NCBI GenBank assembly: GCA_022833215.1
Contig: JAIPUZ010000117.1
Coordinates: 1 to 33,843 of the forward strand
Reading direction: 5' to 3'
Origin: Mesorhizobium sp.
GTDB lineage: Bacteria > Pseudomonadota > Alphaproteobacteria > Rhizobiales > Rhizobiaceae
Length of the DNA: 33,843 nucleotides
Below are positions 24,078 through 33,677 of this stretch, piece after piece. A model generated the notes under the pieces. The model saw only the letters and a list, made by a program, of their open reading frames with translations. It had not been told where the DNA came from and did no database searches. The stretch's first letter is position 1. Each line of letters starts with the position of its first letter. The translations under genes were made by a program, and so were the position numbers.

Positions 24078-25895
24078 ATGGCCCCGCCGCTTCTGAACCT
24101 CGCCGGCATCCGCCTGACATTCGGCGGCACGCCGCTGCTCGACGGCGCGGACCTCGCAGTTGGCCCCGGCGACCGCATCGCGCTGGTCGGCCGCAACGGC
24201 TCCGGCAAGTCGACGCTGCTGAAGATCGCCGCCGGTCTCGCCGAGGCGCAGGACGGCGAGATTTTCCGCCAGCCCACCGCCACCATCCGCTATCTGCCGC
24301 AGGCGCCCGACATGGACGGATTCGCCACGGTGCGCACCTATGTCGAGGCAGGGCTCGGCCCGGCCGACGATCCCTATCGTGCCACCTATCTGCTCGAACA
24401 TCTGGGCCTGACCGGCGAGGAAAAGCCGGCCGAGCTTTCGGGCGGCGAGGAGCGCCGTGCGGCCCTTGCCCGCGTCATGGCCCCGGAGCCCGACATCCTG
24501 CTGCTCGACGAGCCGACCAACCATCTCGACCTCAACGTCATCGAATGGCTGGAGGAAGAGCTGATCCGCTCCTCGTCGGCGCTGGTCGTCATCTCGCACG
24601 ACCGCCGCTTTCTTGAGCGCGTGTCGCGCGCCACCGTCTGGCTGGATCGCGGCCAGACAAGGCGTCTCGACCGGAGCTTTGCCCATTTCGAGGAATGGCG
24701 CGACCGGATTCTGGAGGAAGAAGAGCGCGACCAGCACAAGCTCGGTCGCCAGATCGCCCGCGAGGAGCACTGGCTGCGCTACGGCGTCACCGCCCGGCGC
24801 AAGCGCAACGTGCGCCGCCTCGGCGAGTTGCAGGCGCTGCGCCAGCGCCACCGCAGCCACAGGGGCGCGGAAGGCGCGGCCACCATGGTGGCGAGCGACG
24901 CCGCCGAATCCGGCAAGCTGGTGATCGAGGCGAAGTCGATTTCCAAAAGCTTCGGCGATCTGGTCGTGGTCCGGGATTTCTCGACCCGCATCCAGCGCGG
25001 CGACCGCATCGGCCTCGTCGGCCCCAATGGTGCCGGCAAGACCACGCTGCTGAAGATGCTGACCGGCGAGCTTGCGCCCGACACGGGCAGCGTGCGCCTC
25101 GGCGTCAATCTGGAGATCGCCACGCTCGACCAGAAGCGTGAGGCCGCCGATCCGCAGGAGACGCTGGCGCACTATCTCACCGACGGACGCGGCGAAAGCC
25201 TTGTCGTCAATGGCGAGCAGCGCCATGTCGTCTCCTACATGAAGGACTTCCTGTTCAAGCCGGAGCAGGCGCGCACGCCGGTGCGCGAGCTTTCGGGCGG
25301 CGAGCGCGCCCGGCTGCTGCTGGCCCGCGTGCTGGCCCGCCCGGCCAATCTTCTCGTGCTGGACGAGCCGACCAACGATCTCGACATGGAGACGCTGGAA
25401 CTGTTGCAGGAACTCGTGGCGGGCTTTGCCGGCACGGTCATCCTCGTCAGCCACGACCGCGACTTCCTCGACCGCACCGTGACCAGCGTGATCGTGCCCG
25501 ACGGCGACGGGCGCTGGATCGAATATGCCGGCGGCTATTCCGACATGCTCTCCCAGCGCGGCGCCTCCAAGCTGGACGACCGCAAGCTGCGCGCCCGCAC
25601 TGCCGGCGACGAGGACAAGCCTGCCGCGAAGCCGCAGGAGACCGCAAAGGCGGCAGCGAAAAAACTGTCTTTCAAACAGAAATTCGCGCTCGAAAACCTG
25701 CCGAAGAAGATCGAGGCGGCAACCGATACCATCAACCGGCTCGAGGACCAGATCGCCGATCCGGGTTTCTACGACCGCGATCCCGTCGGCTTCCAGAAAA
25801 CCATCGCCGCCCTCGACAAGGAACGCGCGGCGCTGACCGCGATGGAAGAGGAATGGCTGGAACTGGAAATGCTGCGCGAGGAGATCGAAGGGTAG
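24078..25895 (+). CDS. ABC-F ATPase (Uup-like)
   Basis: This 605-residue soluble protein has two ABC domains and no membrane segment, so it is an ABC-F translation or ribosome-associated ATPase. Domain 1 has GRNGSGKST at 38-46, an LSGGEE signature and LLLDEPTNHLD. Domain 2 has GPNGAGKTT, LSGGERAR and LVLDEPTNDLD. An Arg-rich inter-domain linker carries many charged residues. A C-terminal coiled-coil extension (about residues 530-605) is the Uup hallmark. The SD AAGGAGG (24066-24072) lies inside the preceding pyrophosphokinase gene, whose TGA is 1 bp from this ATG, so the two are co-translated. The TAG stop runs into a TAGAGCATTT repeat fragment. Confidence 0.93.
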   Translation: MAPPLLNLAGIRLTFGGTPLLDGADLAVGPGDRIALVGRNGSGKSTLLKIAAGLAEAQDGEIFRQPTATIRYLPQAPDMDGFATVRTYVEAGLGPADDPYRATYLLEHLGLTGEEKPAELSGGEERRAALARVMAPEPDILLLDEPTNHLDLNVIEWLEEELIRSSSALVVISHDRRFLERVSRATVWLDRGQTRRLDRSFAHFEEWRDRILEEEERDQHKLGRQIAREEHWLRYGVTARRKRNVRRLGELQALRQRHRSHRGAEGAATMVASDAAESGKLVIEAKSISKSFGDLVVVRDFSTRIQRGDRIGLVGPNGAGKTTLLKMLTGELAPDTGSVRLGVNLEIATLDQKREAADPQETLAHYLTDGRGESLVVNGEQRHVVSYMKDFLFKPEQARTPVRELSGGERARLLLARVLARPANLLVLDEPTNDLDMETLELLQELVAGFAGTVILVSHDRDFLDRTVTSVIVPDGDGRWIEYAGGYSDMLSQRGASKLDDRKLRARTAGDEDKPAAKPQETAKAAAKKLSFKQKFALENLPKKIEAATDTINRLEDQIADPGFYDRDPVGFQKTIAALDKERAALTAMEEEWLELEMLREEIEG

Positions 25896-25925
25896 AGCAT
25901 TTTGCACTCAGACGGAATCGCCTGA
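25894..25925. repeat. Degenerate rhizobial-type repeat fragment
   Basis: The stretch starting TAGAGCATTTTGCA and continuing to GACGGAATCGCC at the end of the ABC-F gene shares TAGAGCATTT with 23337-23346 beside the thiB riboswitch. It resembles fragments of a dispersed intergenic repeat, but only short identity is visible here. Confidence 0.35.
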
Positions 25926-25954
25926 CGTCGTATAATTGCGGCCATGAAAAGAGA

Positions 25955-25987
25955 CCGGAGCAGCATTCGGCAGAATCGCTGCTCCGG
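25955..25987 (-). terminator. Terminator of the minus-strand EamA gene
   Basis: CCGGAGCAGC (25955-25964) and GCTGCTCCGG (25978-25987) pair perfectly, extended inside by ATTC/GAAT. The minus strand continues TCTCTTTTC. It lies 5 bp after the EamA stop codon and also faces the end of the ABC-F gene. Confidence 0.75.
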
Positions 25988-25992
25988 AATAT

Positions 25993-26946
25993 CTACCGGC
26001 GACCCGCAGCCAGCCAGCTTCCCCGCCTTCTGATGGCCCGCCATGGACGGCCATCGATTGCCGCGAGACCGAGGCCGATCAGCGCCATGCCGGCCAGATG
26101 GCGCGGCAGCAGCACTTCGCCGAGGAACAGGAACCCGAGCAGGATGGCGCTGACCGGCACCAGAAAGGTGACCAGCGCCAGATTGCTGGCGCCCGCCGTG
26201 GCCAGCAGCCGGAAGAACAGCACATAGGCGAGCGCCGTCGACAGCACCGCCAGTCCGGCCACCGCGCCAAGTGCGCCAAGGCCGGGCATCGGCAACGTCC
26301 ACGGCCGGTCGACCAGCAGCATCACCGGAACCAGCAGCACGCTCGCCGCCACCACCTGCCCTGTCGCCGTCACCAGCGGCGGCACGCCCATGGCGCGGAA
26401 GCGCCGCCCATAGATGCTGGCCAGCGCATAGGACACCGTAGCCGACAGGCACATGAGTTGAGCCGTGACATGGCTGCCGAGCGACTGCACGGCGTCGAGG
26501 CCCACCATGACGGCGACCCCGAGAAAACCGACCAGCACCCCGGCCAGCCGGTTGCCCGTCATCTTCTCGTCCGCCGTCAGGAAATGGGCGAACAGCACGG
26601 TGAACAGCGGCGTCGCCGCGTTCAGGATCGAGGCGACGCCCGAGGCGATGTGCTGCTGGCCGCCGACAATGAGCGAGAAGGGGATGGCGTTGTTGAGGAG
26701 ACCTATGCCGAAGAAGGCCGCCCAGATGCGGCGCTGCCCCGGCAGCTTCAGGCCCATGATCCTGAGCAGGCACAGCATCAGCACCGCCGCCACGGCCACC
26801 CGGCCGACCACCACGGTGAACACCGGCAGTTCCTTCACCGCCACGGCATTGAAGAAGAACGAGCCGCCCCACAGCAGGGACAGGAAAAGCAGCGTCGCCC
26901 ACTCGGCCAGGGTCATCGGCCGGTTGGCAGCAATTTCGTTCGACAT
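25993..26946 (-). CDS. EamA/DMT-family transporter, copy 1
   Basis: This 317-residue drug/metabolite transporter has ten predicted helices in two EamA repeats (about residues 12-140 and 160-300). The first repeat contains LLWGGSFFFNAVAVKELP, and the first-repeat end NAATPLFTVLFAHFLTADEKMTGNRLAGVLVGFLGV is typical of RhtA/YdcZ-like exporters. The C-terminus is basic. Substrate unknown; the family includes amino acid and metabolite exporters. It is transcribed alone and ends in a strong hairpin 5 bp after its stop. Confidence 0.88.
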   Translation of the reverse strand: MSNEIAANRPMTLAEWATLLFLSLLWGGSFFFNAVAVKELPVFTVVVGRVAVAAVLMLCLLRIMGLKLPGQRRIWAAFFGIGLLNNAIPFSLIVGGQQHIASGVASILNAATPLFTVLFAHFLTADEKMTGNRLAGVLVGFLGVAVMVGLDAVQSLGSHVTAQLMCLSATVSYALASIYGRRFRAMGVPPLVTATGQVVAASVLLVPVMLLVDRPWTLPMPGLGALGAVAGLAVLSTALAYVLFFRLLATAGASNLALVTFLVPVSAILLGFLFLGEVLLPRHLAGMALIGLGLAAIDGRPWRAIRRRGSWLAAGRR

Positions 26947-27035
26947 CGCTCACCTCACGACGGCACCATGCCGCACCGGCCGAAGCCATGGCACAGGCAC
27001 TTGCCGCACTCGACCCGTTTCCTGACCAACCGGTC

Positions 27036-27686
27036 CTACTTGCGGCTGTTTCCGGCAAAGGCGGCGCTGACGCCGAGCCCGATGAACAGAACGCCGCTGA
27101 CATAGCGCTCGAAGCGCAGATAGGCGCGGCTTTGCCTCAGCCTGTCACCCAGGGCGCCGGCCGCGAAGGCATAGCATCCGTCGCTGATGAAGCCGAGCAC
27201 AGTGAAGACAAGACCGAGGAAGGCGATCTGCATGGCGACATGACCGCGCTCCACCTCGACGAATTGTGGCAGGAAGGCGAGGAAGAACAGGGCGGTCTTC
27301 GGATTGAGCAGGTTGACGATGAAACCGTCGCGAAAAAGGCGACGATAGCTGTGCGGCTGCAACTTCATGTCCGGATCGGCTTCCTCGTCGCGCCCGAAGA
27401 GCTTCCTCAGGCCCAGCCAGATCAGATAGGCGGCGCCGGCATATTTGACGACCGAAAAGGCGATCGCGGACGAGGCAAGCAGTGCGGAAAGGCCGAGCGC
27501 GGCGGCAGCCACATGGATCAGCGTCGCGGAATGGATGCCGATGTCGGAGACCAGCCCCGCCTTGCGGCCCTGTGCAATCGAGCGCGCGACGATGTAGAGA
27601 ACGGCGGGTCCGGGAATGATGAGCAGAACGACTGCCGCCGTGACGAACAGCGCGAGATTGGCCGCGCTCGGGACAACAACTTCCAT
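27036..27686 (-). CDS. LysE-family amino acid exporter
   Basis: This 216-residue membrane protein of the LysE/RhtB family has about six helices. The N-terminal motif IIPGPAVLYIVARSIAQGRKAGL (residues 23-45) and the NLLNPKTALFFLAFLPQFV segment near 124-142 are diagnostic. It would export amino acids or small metabolites from the cytoplasm. It is monocistronic, with a GGAGGG SD 6 bp before the ATG, and its end lies about 90 bp from the EamA start. The specific substrate is not predictable. Confidence 0.9.
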   Translation of the reverse strand: MEVVVPSAANLALFVTAAVVLLIIPGPAVLYIVARSIAQGRKAGLVSDIGIHSATLIHVAAAALGLSALLASSAIAFSVVKYAGAAYLIWLGLRKLFGRDEEADPDMKLQPHSYRRLFRDGFIVNLLNPKTALFFLAFLPQFVEVERGHVAMQIAFLGLVFTVLGFISDGCYAFAAGALGDRLRQSRAYLRFERYVSGVLFIGLGVSAAFAGNSRK

Positions 27687-27777
27687 GACACCCTCCCCGG
27701 GCTGCCTTGCAGGCGCGCCCCGAACCTTGTCGCATTCCGGCAGGCAGGATCGGCAAACCCCGTTGCCGGGGTCCGCC

Positions 27778-29463
27778 CTATCCTGCCGTCTTCGCCTGCC
27801 AGGCCCTGATCGCCTCGTCGAACACCTTGCCGCCCGGCATGCCCTTTTCCATGGTGAGCAATGCGCGGCGGCCCGACTTGTAGATCACCGGAACGTCGAT
27901 CCACTCCTGATTGCGCAGCAGGGACAGGTTTGCGTCCTCATCGGCCTTCGTATCGTTGAGCGCGACGAGGAAATAGCCGTCGGCGATCTTGGCAGGAATG
28001 CCGATCAGGGGGCTGCCCGCATCCTGTTCGGCCTTCTTCAGCGCGATGCGCAGCAGATTGTCGATGCCGCCGCCCTCGAAGCCGGCCGGCGTCAGGAAGA
28101 TCATCTCGATGATGTGGCTGGCCGGCAGCGTCTCGTCGGCGTTGCGGCGGATTGTCATGCGAAGCTGCACGTCCTTGCCCGGAACCTGCACCTCGCCGCG
28201 GATGGCGGGCTCCGGCGGCTCGTCGCCGCCCGGCGATTCCTGCACCAGGGACCACACCACGTTTCCGGCCTCTGCCGAACCCTGCGCCACGTTGGTGCGC
28301 TCTTCATAGTAGATCGCCTTCTGGCCGACGGCGACGCCTGCCTGAGCGCTTTCGCCCTGCTGAGCGGGCGGGGAGACGGGCGCTGCGGGCTGAGCCGCAT
28401 CGGGCGCGGAAGCGGGCGGCGGCGTGGTCAAGGCCACCACGGACGAGCCTTCGCCGATGGTGCTGCCGCCTCCGGCGGGGCCGGGATCGACCTCCTTGCC
28501 GTCCGGCAGCAGGCGCTGCGTGAATTTGTCGGATGTCTCGCCGCCATTTCCGGCAGGCGACGGAGCGGGTGCGGGAGGCTCGGCCGATGCGGCTTCCTCG
28601 TCAGGCGGCGGGACTTTCACAGGCTTGACGACAACCGGCTTCGGTTCGCCGCTGTCGCCTGCGAACATGGTGCCGATGGCATCCTTGTTGAGCCACGCCG
28701 CATATCCGCCTCCAGCCAGAACCACGAGAGCGGCGACCGCCGCAATCAGGCCCTTGTAGCTTCGGCGCTCGTCCTCTTCCTCCTCCTCGTCGAACGCCAT
28801 TTCCGGCCTTCGCTCAACGCGCGGAGAGTCCGGATGATGGGTTTCCGGCGCACGGTCGAAAACGTCATCGGCCTCCTCCTGCACCGGAACGCTGCCCGCC
28901 AGGGGACGGTCTAAACCGGATGGCTGAGGAGCGGCCGGCGTGGCCCGCTGCGGCGGCACCGTGGCTTCCGGCCCGGGCTCCCTGCGGGGTTCCGGCGCCG
29001 GTGGCGGCTGCGGACCCGGCGGCACGGGCTTTTCGGCCACCGCCGGCTCGACGATCCGTTCGGGCGCCTTTGGTGCGGGCTCCGGCGCGCCGGTCACAGA
29101 GGGGCTTGCGACAGGTCCGGGTTCCGGCGTTGCGGGAGGTGCTGCGGGCGGGGAAACGGAGGGAGCCGCATGTGCGGTCTGGTTCTTGTTGCGGTCGATG
29201 GAAGAGAACAGATGTTCCAGTTCGGCCAGCGGATCGACCTCTGCCGGAGGAGGAGGCGCATATTCGCGCTCCACCTCGGCGATGGCGTCCTCGAGCATCT
29301 TCTTCTGGCGCTCCGCCACCGCCGCCGGCGGCTGCGGATCGAGCGCGGCAAGCTTGGCGGCAATGGTGGTGCGGGCCTTGTCGTAGACCCTGGACCGTAT
29401 TTCAGGCGTGGTTTCGCCGAGCCCGCCGAGCGTCTTTTTCAGAACCGCTACGAAATCTGCCAT
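27778..29463 (-). CDS. Uncharacterised Pro-rich single-pass membrane protein next to purA
   Basis: I do not recognise a named family. The 561-residue protein has four parts. First is a cytoplasmic helical N-terminus (1-95, with ADFVAVLKKTLGGLGE). Second is a Pro/Ala/Glu-rich linker (about 96-220) ending in the acidic run DEEEEEDE (225-232). Third is one membrane helix (about 237-257). Fourth is an outer region with another low-complexity stretch (270-375) and a globular C-terminal domain (about 376-561, motifs VWSLVQE, IIEMIFLTPAGFEGGGIDNLLRIALK and WIDVPVIYKSGRRALLTMEKG). The ATG at 29463 has GGACAGG upstream; 29532 is an unlikely alternative. It follows purA by 71 bp on the same strand, so the two may be co-transcribed. 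Inner-membrane scaffold or envelope functions are possible. Confidence 0.82.
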   Translation of the reverse strand: MADFVAVLKKTLGGLGETTPEIRSRVYDKARTTIAAKLAALDPQPPAAVAERQKKMLEDAIAEVEREYAPPPPAEVDPLAELEHLFSSIDRNKNQTAHAAPSVSPPAAPPATPEPGPVASPSVTGAPEPAPKAPERIVEPAVAEKPVPPGPQPPPAPEPRREPGPEATVPPQRATPAAPQPSGLDRPLAGSVPVQEEADDVFDRAPETHHPDSPRVERRPEMAFDEEEEEDERRSYKGLIAAVAALVVLAGGGYAAWLNKDAIGTMFAGDSGEPKPVVVKPVKVPPPDEEAASAEPPAPAPSPAGNGGETSDKFTQRLLPDGKEVDPGPAGGGSTIGEGSSVVALTTPPPASAPDAAQPAAPVSPPAQQGESAQAGVAVGQKAIYYEERTNVAQGSAEAGNVVWSLVQESPGGDEPPEPAIRGEVQVPGKDVQLRMTIRRNADETLPASHIIEMIFLTPAGFEGGGIDNLLRIALKKAEQDAGSPLIGIPAKIADGYFLVALNDTKADEDANLSLLRNQEWIDVPVIYKSGRRALLTMEKGMPGGKVFDEAIRAWQAKTAG

Positions 29464-29534
29464 GCTTTTATCAGACCTGTCCTTGTCACCGGCGGCGCAG
29501 GGCTGATGCGGCCTGCCCCGCCGAACGGGCATAG

Positions 29535-30830
29535 TTAGTCCTGAAACGGGTCCGTCACAAGTATCGTGTCGTCCCGCTCCGGGCTGGTTGAGAGCAACGC
29601 AACCGGGGCACCGATCAGCTCCTCGATGTGACGCACATATTTAACTGCCTGCGCGGGCAAATCGTTCCAGCTGCGGGCGCCGGCGGTTGTTTCCTTCCAG
29701 CCCTCCAGCGTCTCGTAAACCGGCTGCACGCGGGCCTGCGCGCCCTGGCTGGCCGGAAGATAGTCGATCTTCTCGCCGTCGAGCATGTAGCCGGTGCACA
29801 CCTTGATCTCGTCGAGCCCGTCGAGCACGTCGAGCTTGGTGAGCGCGATGCCCTTGATGCCGTTGACCGCCACGGCCTGACGCACCAGCACCGCATCGAA
29901 CCAGCCGCAGCGGCGCTTGCGCCCGGTCACCACGCCGAACTCATGGCCGCGCGTGCCGAGGAACTCGCCGATCTCGTTGACCTGCTCGGTCGGGAACGGC
30001 CCTTCGCCGACGCGGGTGGTGTAAGCCTTGGTGATGCCCAGCACATAGCTCAGCGCGCCCGGCCCGATGCCGGAGCCAGCCGCCGCCTGTCCCGCCACCG
30101 TGTTGGACGAGGTGACGAAGGGGTAGGTACCATGGTCGATGTCGAGCAGCGTGCCCTGCGCACCTTCGAACAGGATGCGCTCGCCGGCCTTGCGGCTGTC
30201 GTCGAGCACTTTCCACACGCGATCCATATAGGGCAGCACCTCGCTGGCGACGGAGGTCAGTTCCTGCATGATCGCCTCATGCGCCACTTCCTCGTGGCCG
30301 AGGCCCTTGCGCAACGCATTGTGATGCGTCAGCAGGCGATCCACCTTGGCCGGCAGCGTATCCAGATCCGCCAGATCCATCACCCTGATGCCACGGCGAC
30401 CGACCTTGTCCTCATAGGCAGGACCGATGCCGCGCCGGGTCGTCCCGATCTTCGTTCCGGAATTGGAGGCCGCGTCCTCGCGGAAACCGTCCAGCTCCCT
30501 GTGCAGCGACAGTATAAGCGCGGTGTTTTCGGCAATTTTCAGGTTGTCCGGGGTAATTTCCACGCCCTGACCGCGCAGCTTGGCCACTTCGGCCACGAAG
30601 GCATGCGGATCGAACACCACGCCGTTGCCGATGATCGACAGCTTGTTGCGCACCACGCCCGACGGAAGCAGCGACAGCTTGTAGATGTTGCCGTCGACGA
30701 CGAGCGTATGCCCGGCATTGTGCCCGCCCTGAAAGCGCACCACCACATCGGCGCGCTCCGACAGCCAGTCCACGATCTTGCCCTTGCCTTCGTCGCCCCA
30801 TTGCGAGCCGACGACCACCACATTGGCCAT
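29535..30830 (-). CDS. purA: Adenylosuccinate synthetase
   Basis: This 431-residue enzyme makes adenylosuccinate from IMP, aspartate and GTP in AMP synthesis. The N-terminal GTP loop [11 protein letters not shown] (8-18) with the catalytic Asp, GGHNAGHT (His 41 region), the [16 protein letters not shown] loop, and [15 protein letters not shown] in the Asp/GTP region are all present and full length. It is divergent from the EamA gene at 31040. The uncharacterised Pro-rich membrane gene follows 71 bp downstream. Confidence 0.97.
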   Translation of the reverse strand: MANVVVVGSQWGDEGKGKIVDWLSERADVVVRFQGGHNAGHTLVVDGNIYKLSLLPSGVVRNKLSIIGNGVVFDPHAFVAEVAKLRGQGVEITPDNLKIAENTALILSLHRELDGFREDAASNSGTKIGTTRRGIGPAYEDKVGRRGIRVMDLADLDTLPAKVDRLLTHHNALRKGLGHEEVAHEAIMQELTSVASEVLPYMDRVWKVLDDSRKAGERILFEGAQGTLLDIDHGTYPFVTSSNTVAGQAAAGSGIGPGALSYVLGITKAYTTRVGEGPFPTEQVNEIGEFLGTRGHEFGVVTGRKRRCGWFDAVLVRQAVAVNGIKGIALTKLDVLDGLDEIKVCTGYMLDGEKIDYLPASQGAQARVQPVYETLEGWKETTAGARSWNDLPAQAVKYVRHIEELIGAPVALLSTSPERDDTILVTDPFQD

Positions 30831-31039
30831 GTCTTCTTCCCTTCCATCGGGCCGCAGCCGAGCGCGCCCGTAAAAACGACAGGCCTCTATAGCGTCCCGA
30901 AACGCCGCGCGCGACCTTTGTTTGCCGTTTCAGGGCAGAGGCGGCACAACAATTTTGGCCTGGCTGCGATTTATCTGCCATGAAGGCGCATGACAACTTC
31001 CCCAGTCCACGCGCATCCGGCTCCCAGGGCCCTCACTTC

Positions 31040-31939
31040 ATGAAACAGAACCCCTATATTCTGCTGGCAGCAGCCACCCTGTTCTGGGCCGGCAACTCCG
31101 TGGCGGGCAAGATGGCCGTGGGCCACGTTTCGCCGATGTTCCTGAACGCCATCCGCTGGGGCATCGTTCTGGTCGTTTTGGCCCTCGCCGGACGCCGCGA
31201 GATCGCGGCGGACTGGTCCGTCATCCGGCAGCGCAAATGGTATCTGCTTGCCATGGGCGCGATCGGCTTCACGCTGTTCAGCGTGGCCCTCTACAGCGCG
31301 CTGCTCTACACCTCAGCCACCAATGCCAGCATCGAGCAGGGCGGCATCCCGCTGCTGGTCTTCATCTTCAGCTATCTGCTCTATGGCACCCGAACCACGC
31401 TCGCCCAGCTTGGCGGTTTCGTCATTTCGTTCATCGGGATCGTCCTCACCGCGACGCATGGCGCGCCCGGGCGGCTCCTCCAACTGGACGTCAACTACGG
31501 CGATGCGCTGATGATCGTCGCCATCCTTACCTACGGCTTCTATACCGCCGCCCTGCGGCGCAAGCCGCAGCTTCACTGGATAAGCCTGATGGCGGCGCTG
31601 TGCGCCGGCGCCTTTGTCAGCGCCCTGCCGTTCCTGTGGGCGGAAGCGGCATCGGGCGCCATGATCCTGCCCGATGCGACCGGCTGGTCAATCATCGTCT
31701 ATGTCGTGCTGTTCCCGTCGCTGCTGTCGCAGATCACCTATATCCGCGGCGTCGAACTGATCGGCGCCAACCGTGCCGGCCTGTTCATCAACCTTCTGCC
31801 GATCTGGGGTGCATTCCTGGCGGTCGCCATCCTCGGCGAGGAATTTCGGGCCTATCACGCCATCGCGCTGGTTCTGGTGCTCTCGGGCGTGCTGATTGCG
31901 GAATATGACGGTCGCCGCAGGGCCACATCCGCCCCGTAA
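31040..31939 (+). CDS. EamA/DMT-family transporter, copy 2
   Basis: This 299-residue transporter has ten helices and two EamA repeats. The N-terminal repeat has TLFWAGNSVAGKMAVGHVSP, and the second ends ANRAGLFINLLPIWGAFLAVAILGEEF, the usual pattern. It is only distantly similar to copy 1. The ATG at 31040 places the first helix right after the start; an in-frame ATG at 30980 would add 20 residues of low family resemblance. The 209-bp region upstream, shared with divergent purA, holds both promoters and no gene. Substrate unknown. Confidence 0.88.
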   Translation: MKQNPYILLAAATLFWAGNSVAGKMAVGHVSPMFLNAIRWGIVLVVLALAGRREIAADWSVIRQRKWYLLAMGAIGFTLFSVALYSALLYTSATNASIEQGGIPLLVFIFSYLLYGTRTTLAQLGGFVISFIGIVLTATHGAPGRLLQLDVNYGDALMIVAILTYGFYTAALRRKPQLHWISLMAALCAGAFVSALPFLWAEAASGAMILPDATGWSIIVYVVLFPSLLSQITYIRGVELIGANRAGLFINLLPIWGAFLAVAILGEEFRAYHAIALVLVLSGVLIAEYDGRRRATSAP

Positions 31940-31965
31940 ACCGGAAAGCGGCAACTGTGGGAAAA

Positions 31966-31988
31966 CGGCCGGGGAAAATCCCCGGCCG
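31966..31988 (-). terminator. serA terminator
   Basis: CGGCCGGGGA (31966-31975) and TCCCCGGCCG (31979-31988) form a 10-bp stem with a 3-nt loop, followed on the minus strand by TTTT. It lies 8 bp after serA and also faces the convergent EamA gene, though no U-run follows on that strand. Confidence 0.8.
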
Positions 31989-31996
31989 CAGCCTGC

Positions 31997-33598
31997 TTAC
32001 AGGCCGTTGACGTCGAATTGCAGGCGTTTGGCCGAATCGATCTTCTCGTGCGCACGCACTTCGGCCAGAGCATCTTGCGGGAACGGCGCATCGAGATAGA
32101 GCAGCGCAATGGCGTCCCCGCCGGGGCGGTTGCGGCCCAGGGCGAAGTTGGCGATGTTGACCTCATGCTTGCCGCACAACGTGCCCAGAAGACCGATAAT
32201 GCCCGGCGCATCGGCATTGGTCGTATAGAGCATGTGCTGGCCGACCTCGGCATCGAGGTTGATGCCCTTGATCTGGATGAAGCGCGGCTTTCCGTCGGAG
32301 AAGCAGGTGCCTGCGATCGAACGCTCCTGATGCTCGGTCTTGACCGTCAGCCGGATATAGCCGTCGAAGACGCCAGACTTGTCGCGCTTGACCTCGGCGA
32401 CGATGATGCCGCGCTCCTTCACCATGATCGGCGCAGACACCATGTTGACGTCAGCCACCTGCGGGCGGATCAGGCCGGCAAGCGTCGCGCTGATCAGCGC
32501 CCTCGTATTCATCTGGGCGGTCAGGCCGTCGAACAGGATCTCGACCTCCTTGATCGGATCTTCCGTCACCTGCCCGACGAAGGCGCCGAGCACCTCGGCA
32601 AGCTTCACGAAGGGCTTGAGGCGCGGCGCTTCCTCGGCGGTGATGGAAGGCATGTTGATGGCGTTGGAAACCGCACCCTTGATCAGGTAGTCCGACATCT
32701 GCTCGGCCACCTGCAGGGCGACATTCTCCTGCGCTTCGGAGGTCGAGGCGCCCAGATGCGGCGTGCAGACCACGTTGTCCATGTTGAACAGCGGATTTTC
32801 TGTCGCCGGTTCGACCTCGAACACATCGATGCCGGCGCCCGCCACCTTGCCGCTCTTCAGCGCGGCGATAAGGTCCGCCTCGACGATCAGCCCGCCGCGG
32901 GCGCAATTGATGATGCGCACGCCGTCCTTCATCTTCGCAATGGATTCGGCGTTGATGATGTTGCGCGTCTTGTCGGTCAGCGGCGTGTGCAGGGTGATGA
33001 AGTCGGCGCGGGCGAACAACTCGTCCAGCTCGACCTTTTCCACGCCCAGTTCCTCGGCCCGGCTCTCGGACAGGAACGGATCGAAAGCCACCACATGCAT
33101 CTTGAGGCCGACGGCGCGCGTCGCCACGATGGAGCCGATATTGCCGGCGCCGATGATGCCCAGCGTCTTGCCGGTGATCTCGACACCCATGAAACGGTTC
33201 TTTTCCCACTTGCCTTCATGGGTGGAGGCATTGGCTTCCGGCAACTGGCGGGCAACCGCGAACATCAGCGCGATGGCGTGCTCGGCGGTGGTGATGGAAT
33301 TGCCGAAAGGCGTGTTCATCACAATGATACCGCGGCGCGAGGCCGCCGGGATATCGACATTGTCGACACCGATGCCGGCGCGGCCCACAACCTTGAGATT
33401 GGTTGCGGCGGCGATCAGCTTTTCCGTCACCTTGGTGGCCGAGCGGATGGCAAGGCCATCATACTGGCCGATGACTTCGAGCAGCTTTTCCTTGTCCTTG
33501 CCCAGATCGGGCAGATAATCGACATCGACGCCCCGATCCTTGAAAATCTGGACGGCCGTGGGGGAGAGTTTGTCGGAAACGAGTACGCGGGGCGCCAT
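31997..33598 (-). CDS. serA: D-3-phosphoglycerate dehydrogenase
   Basis: This 533-residue enzyme is the long (type 1) form of SerA. It oxidises 3-phosphoglycerate to 3-phosphohydroxypyruvate. The NAD-binding motif GIIGAGNIGS is at about 147-156. Catalytic residues are Arg at about 234 (NCARGG), Glu at about 263 and His at about 281 (CTPHLGAST). An ASB/intervening domain (about 315-455) and a C-terminal ACT domain (about 460-533, probably serine-sensing) follow. The second of two adjacent ATGs (33598) is chosen because GGAGG lies 5 bp before it. It is the downstream gene of serC-serA and ends in a strong terminator. Confidence 0.97.
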   Translation of the reverse strand: MAPRVLVSDKLSPTAVQIFKDRGVDVDYLPDLGKDKEKLLEVIGQYDGLAIRSATKVTEKLIAAATNLKVVGRAGIGVDNVDIPAASRRGIIVMNTPFGNSITTAEHAIALMFAVARQLPEANASTHEGKWEKNRFMGVEITGKTLGIIGAGNIGSIVATRAVGLKMHVVAFDPFLSESRAEELGVEKVELDELFARADFITLHTPLTDKTRNIINAESIAKMKDGVRIINCARGGLIVEADLIAALKSGKVAGAGIDVFEVEPATENPLFNMDNVVCTPHLGASTSEAQENVALQVAEQMSDYLIKGAVSNAINMPSITAEEAPRLKPFVKLAEVLGAFVGQVTEDPIKEVEILFDGLTAQMNTRALISATLAGLIRPQVADVNMVSAPIMVKERGIIVAEVKRDKSGVFDGYIRLTVKTEHQERSIAGTCFSDGKPRFIQIKGINLDAEVGQHMLYTTNADAPGIIGLLGTLCGKHEVNIANFALGRNRPGGDAIALLYLDAPFPQDALAEVRAHEKIDSAKRLQFDVNGL

Positions 33599-33677
33599 CA
33601 TGGCCTCCTTCGTCTGAAAATCTGGAAATCCGGGAGAGGAATGGGCCGCCCGCCATGCAGGCAGCCCGAAATCGCGA

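Noticed and set aside
24057-25907. 616-codon open frame antisense to the ABC-F gene
   Set aside because: It mirrors the ABC-F gene, whose Walker and signature motifs are on the plus strand. The antisense product resembles no family.
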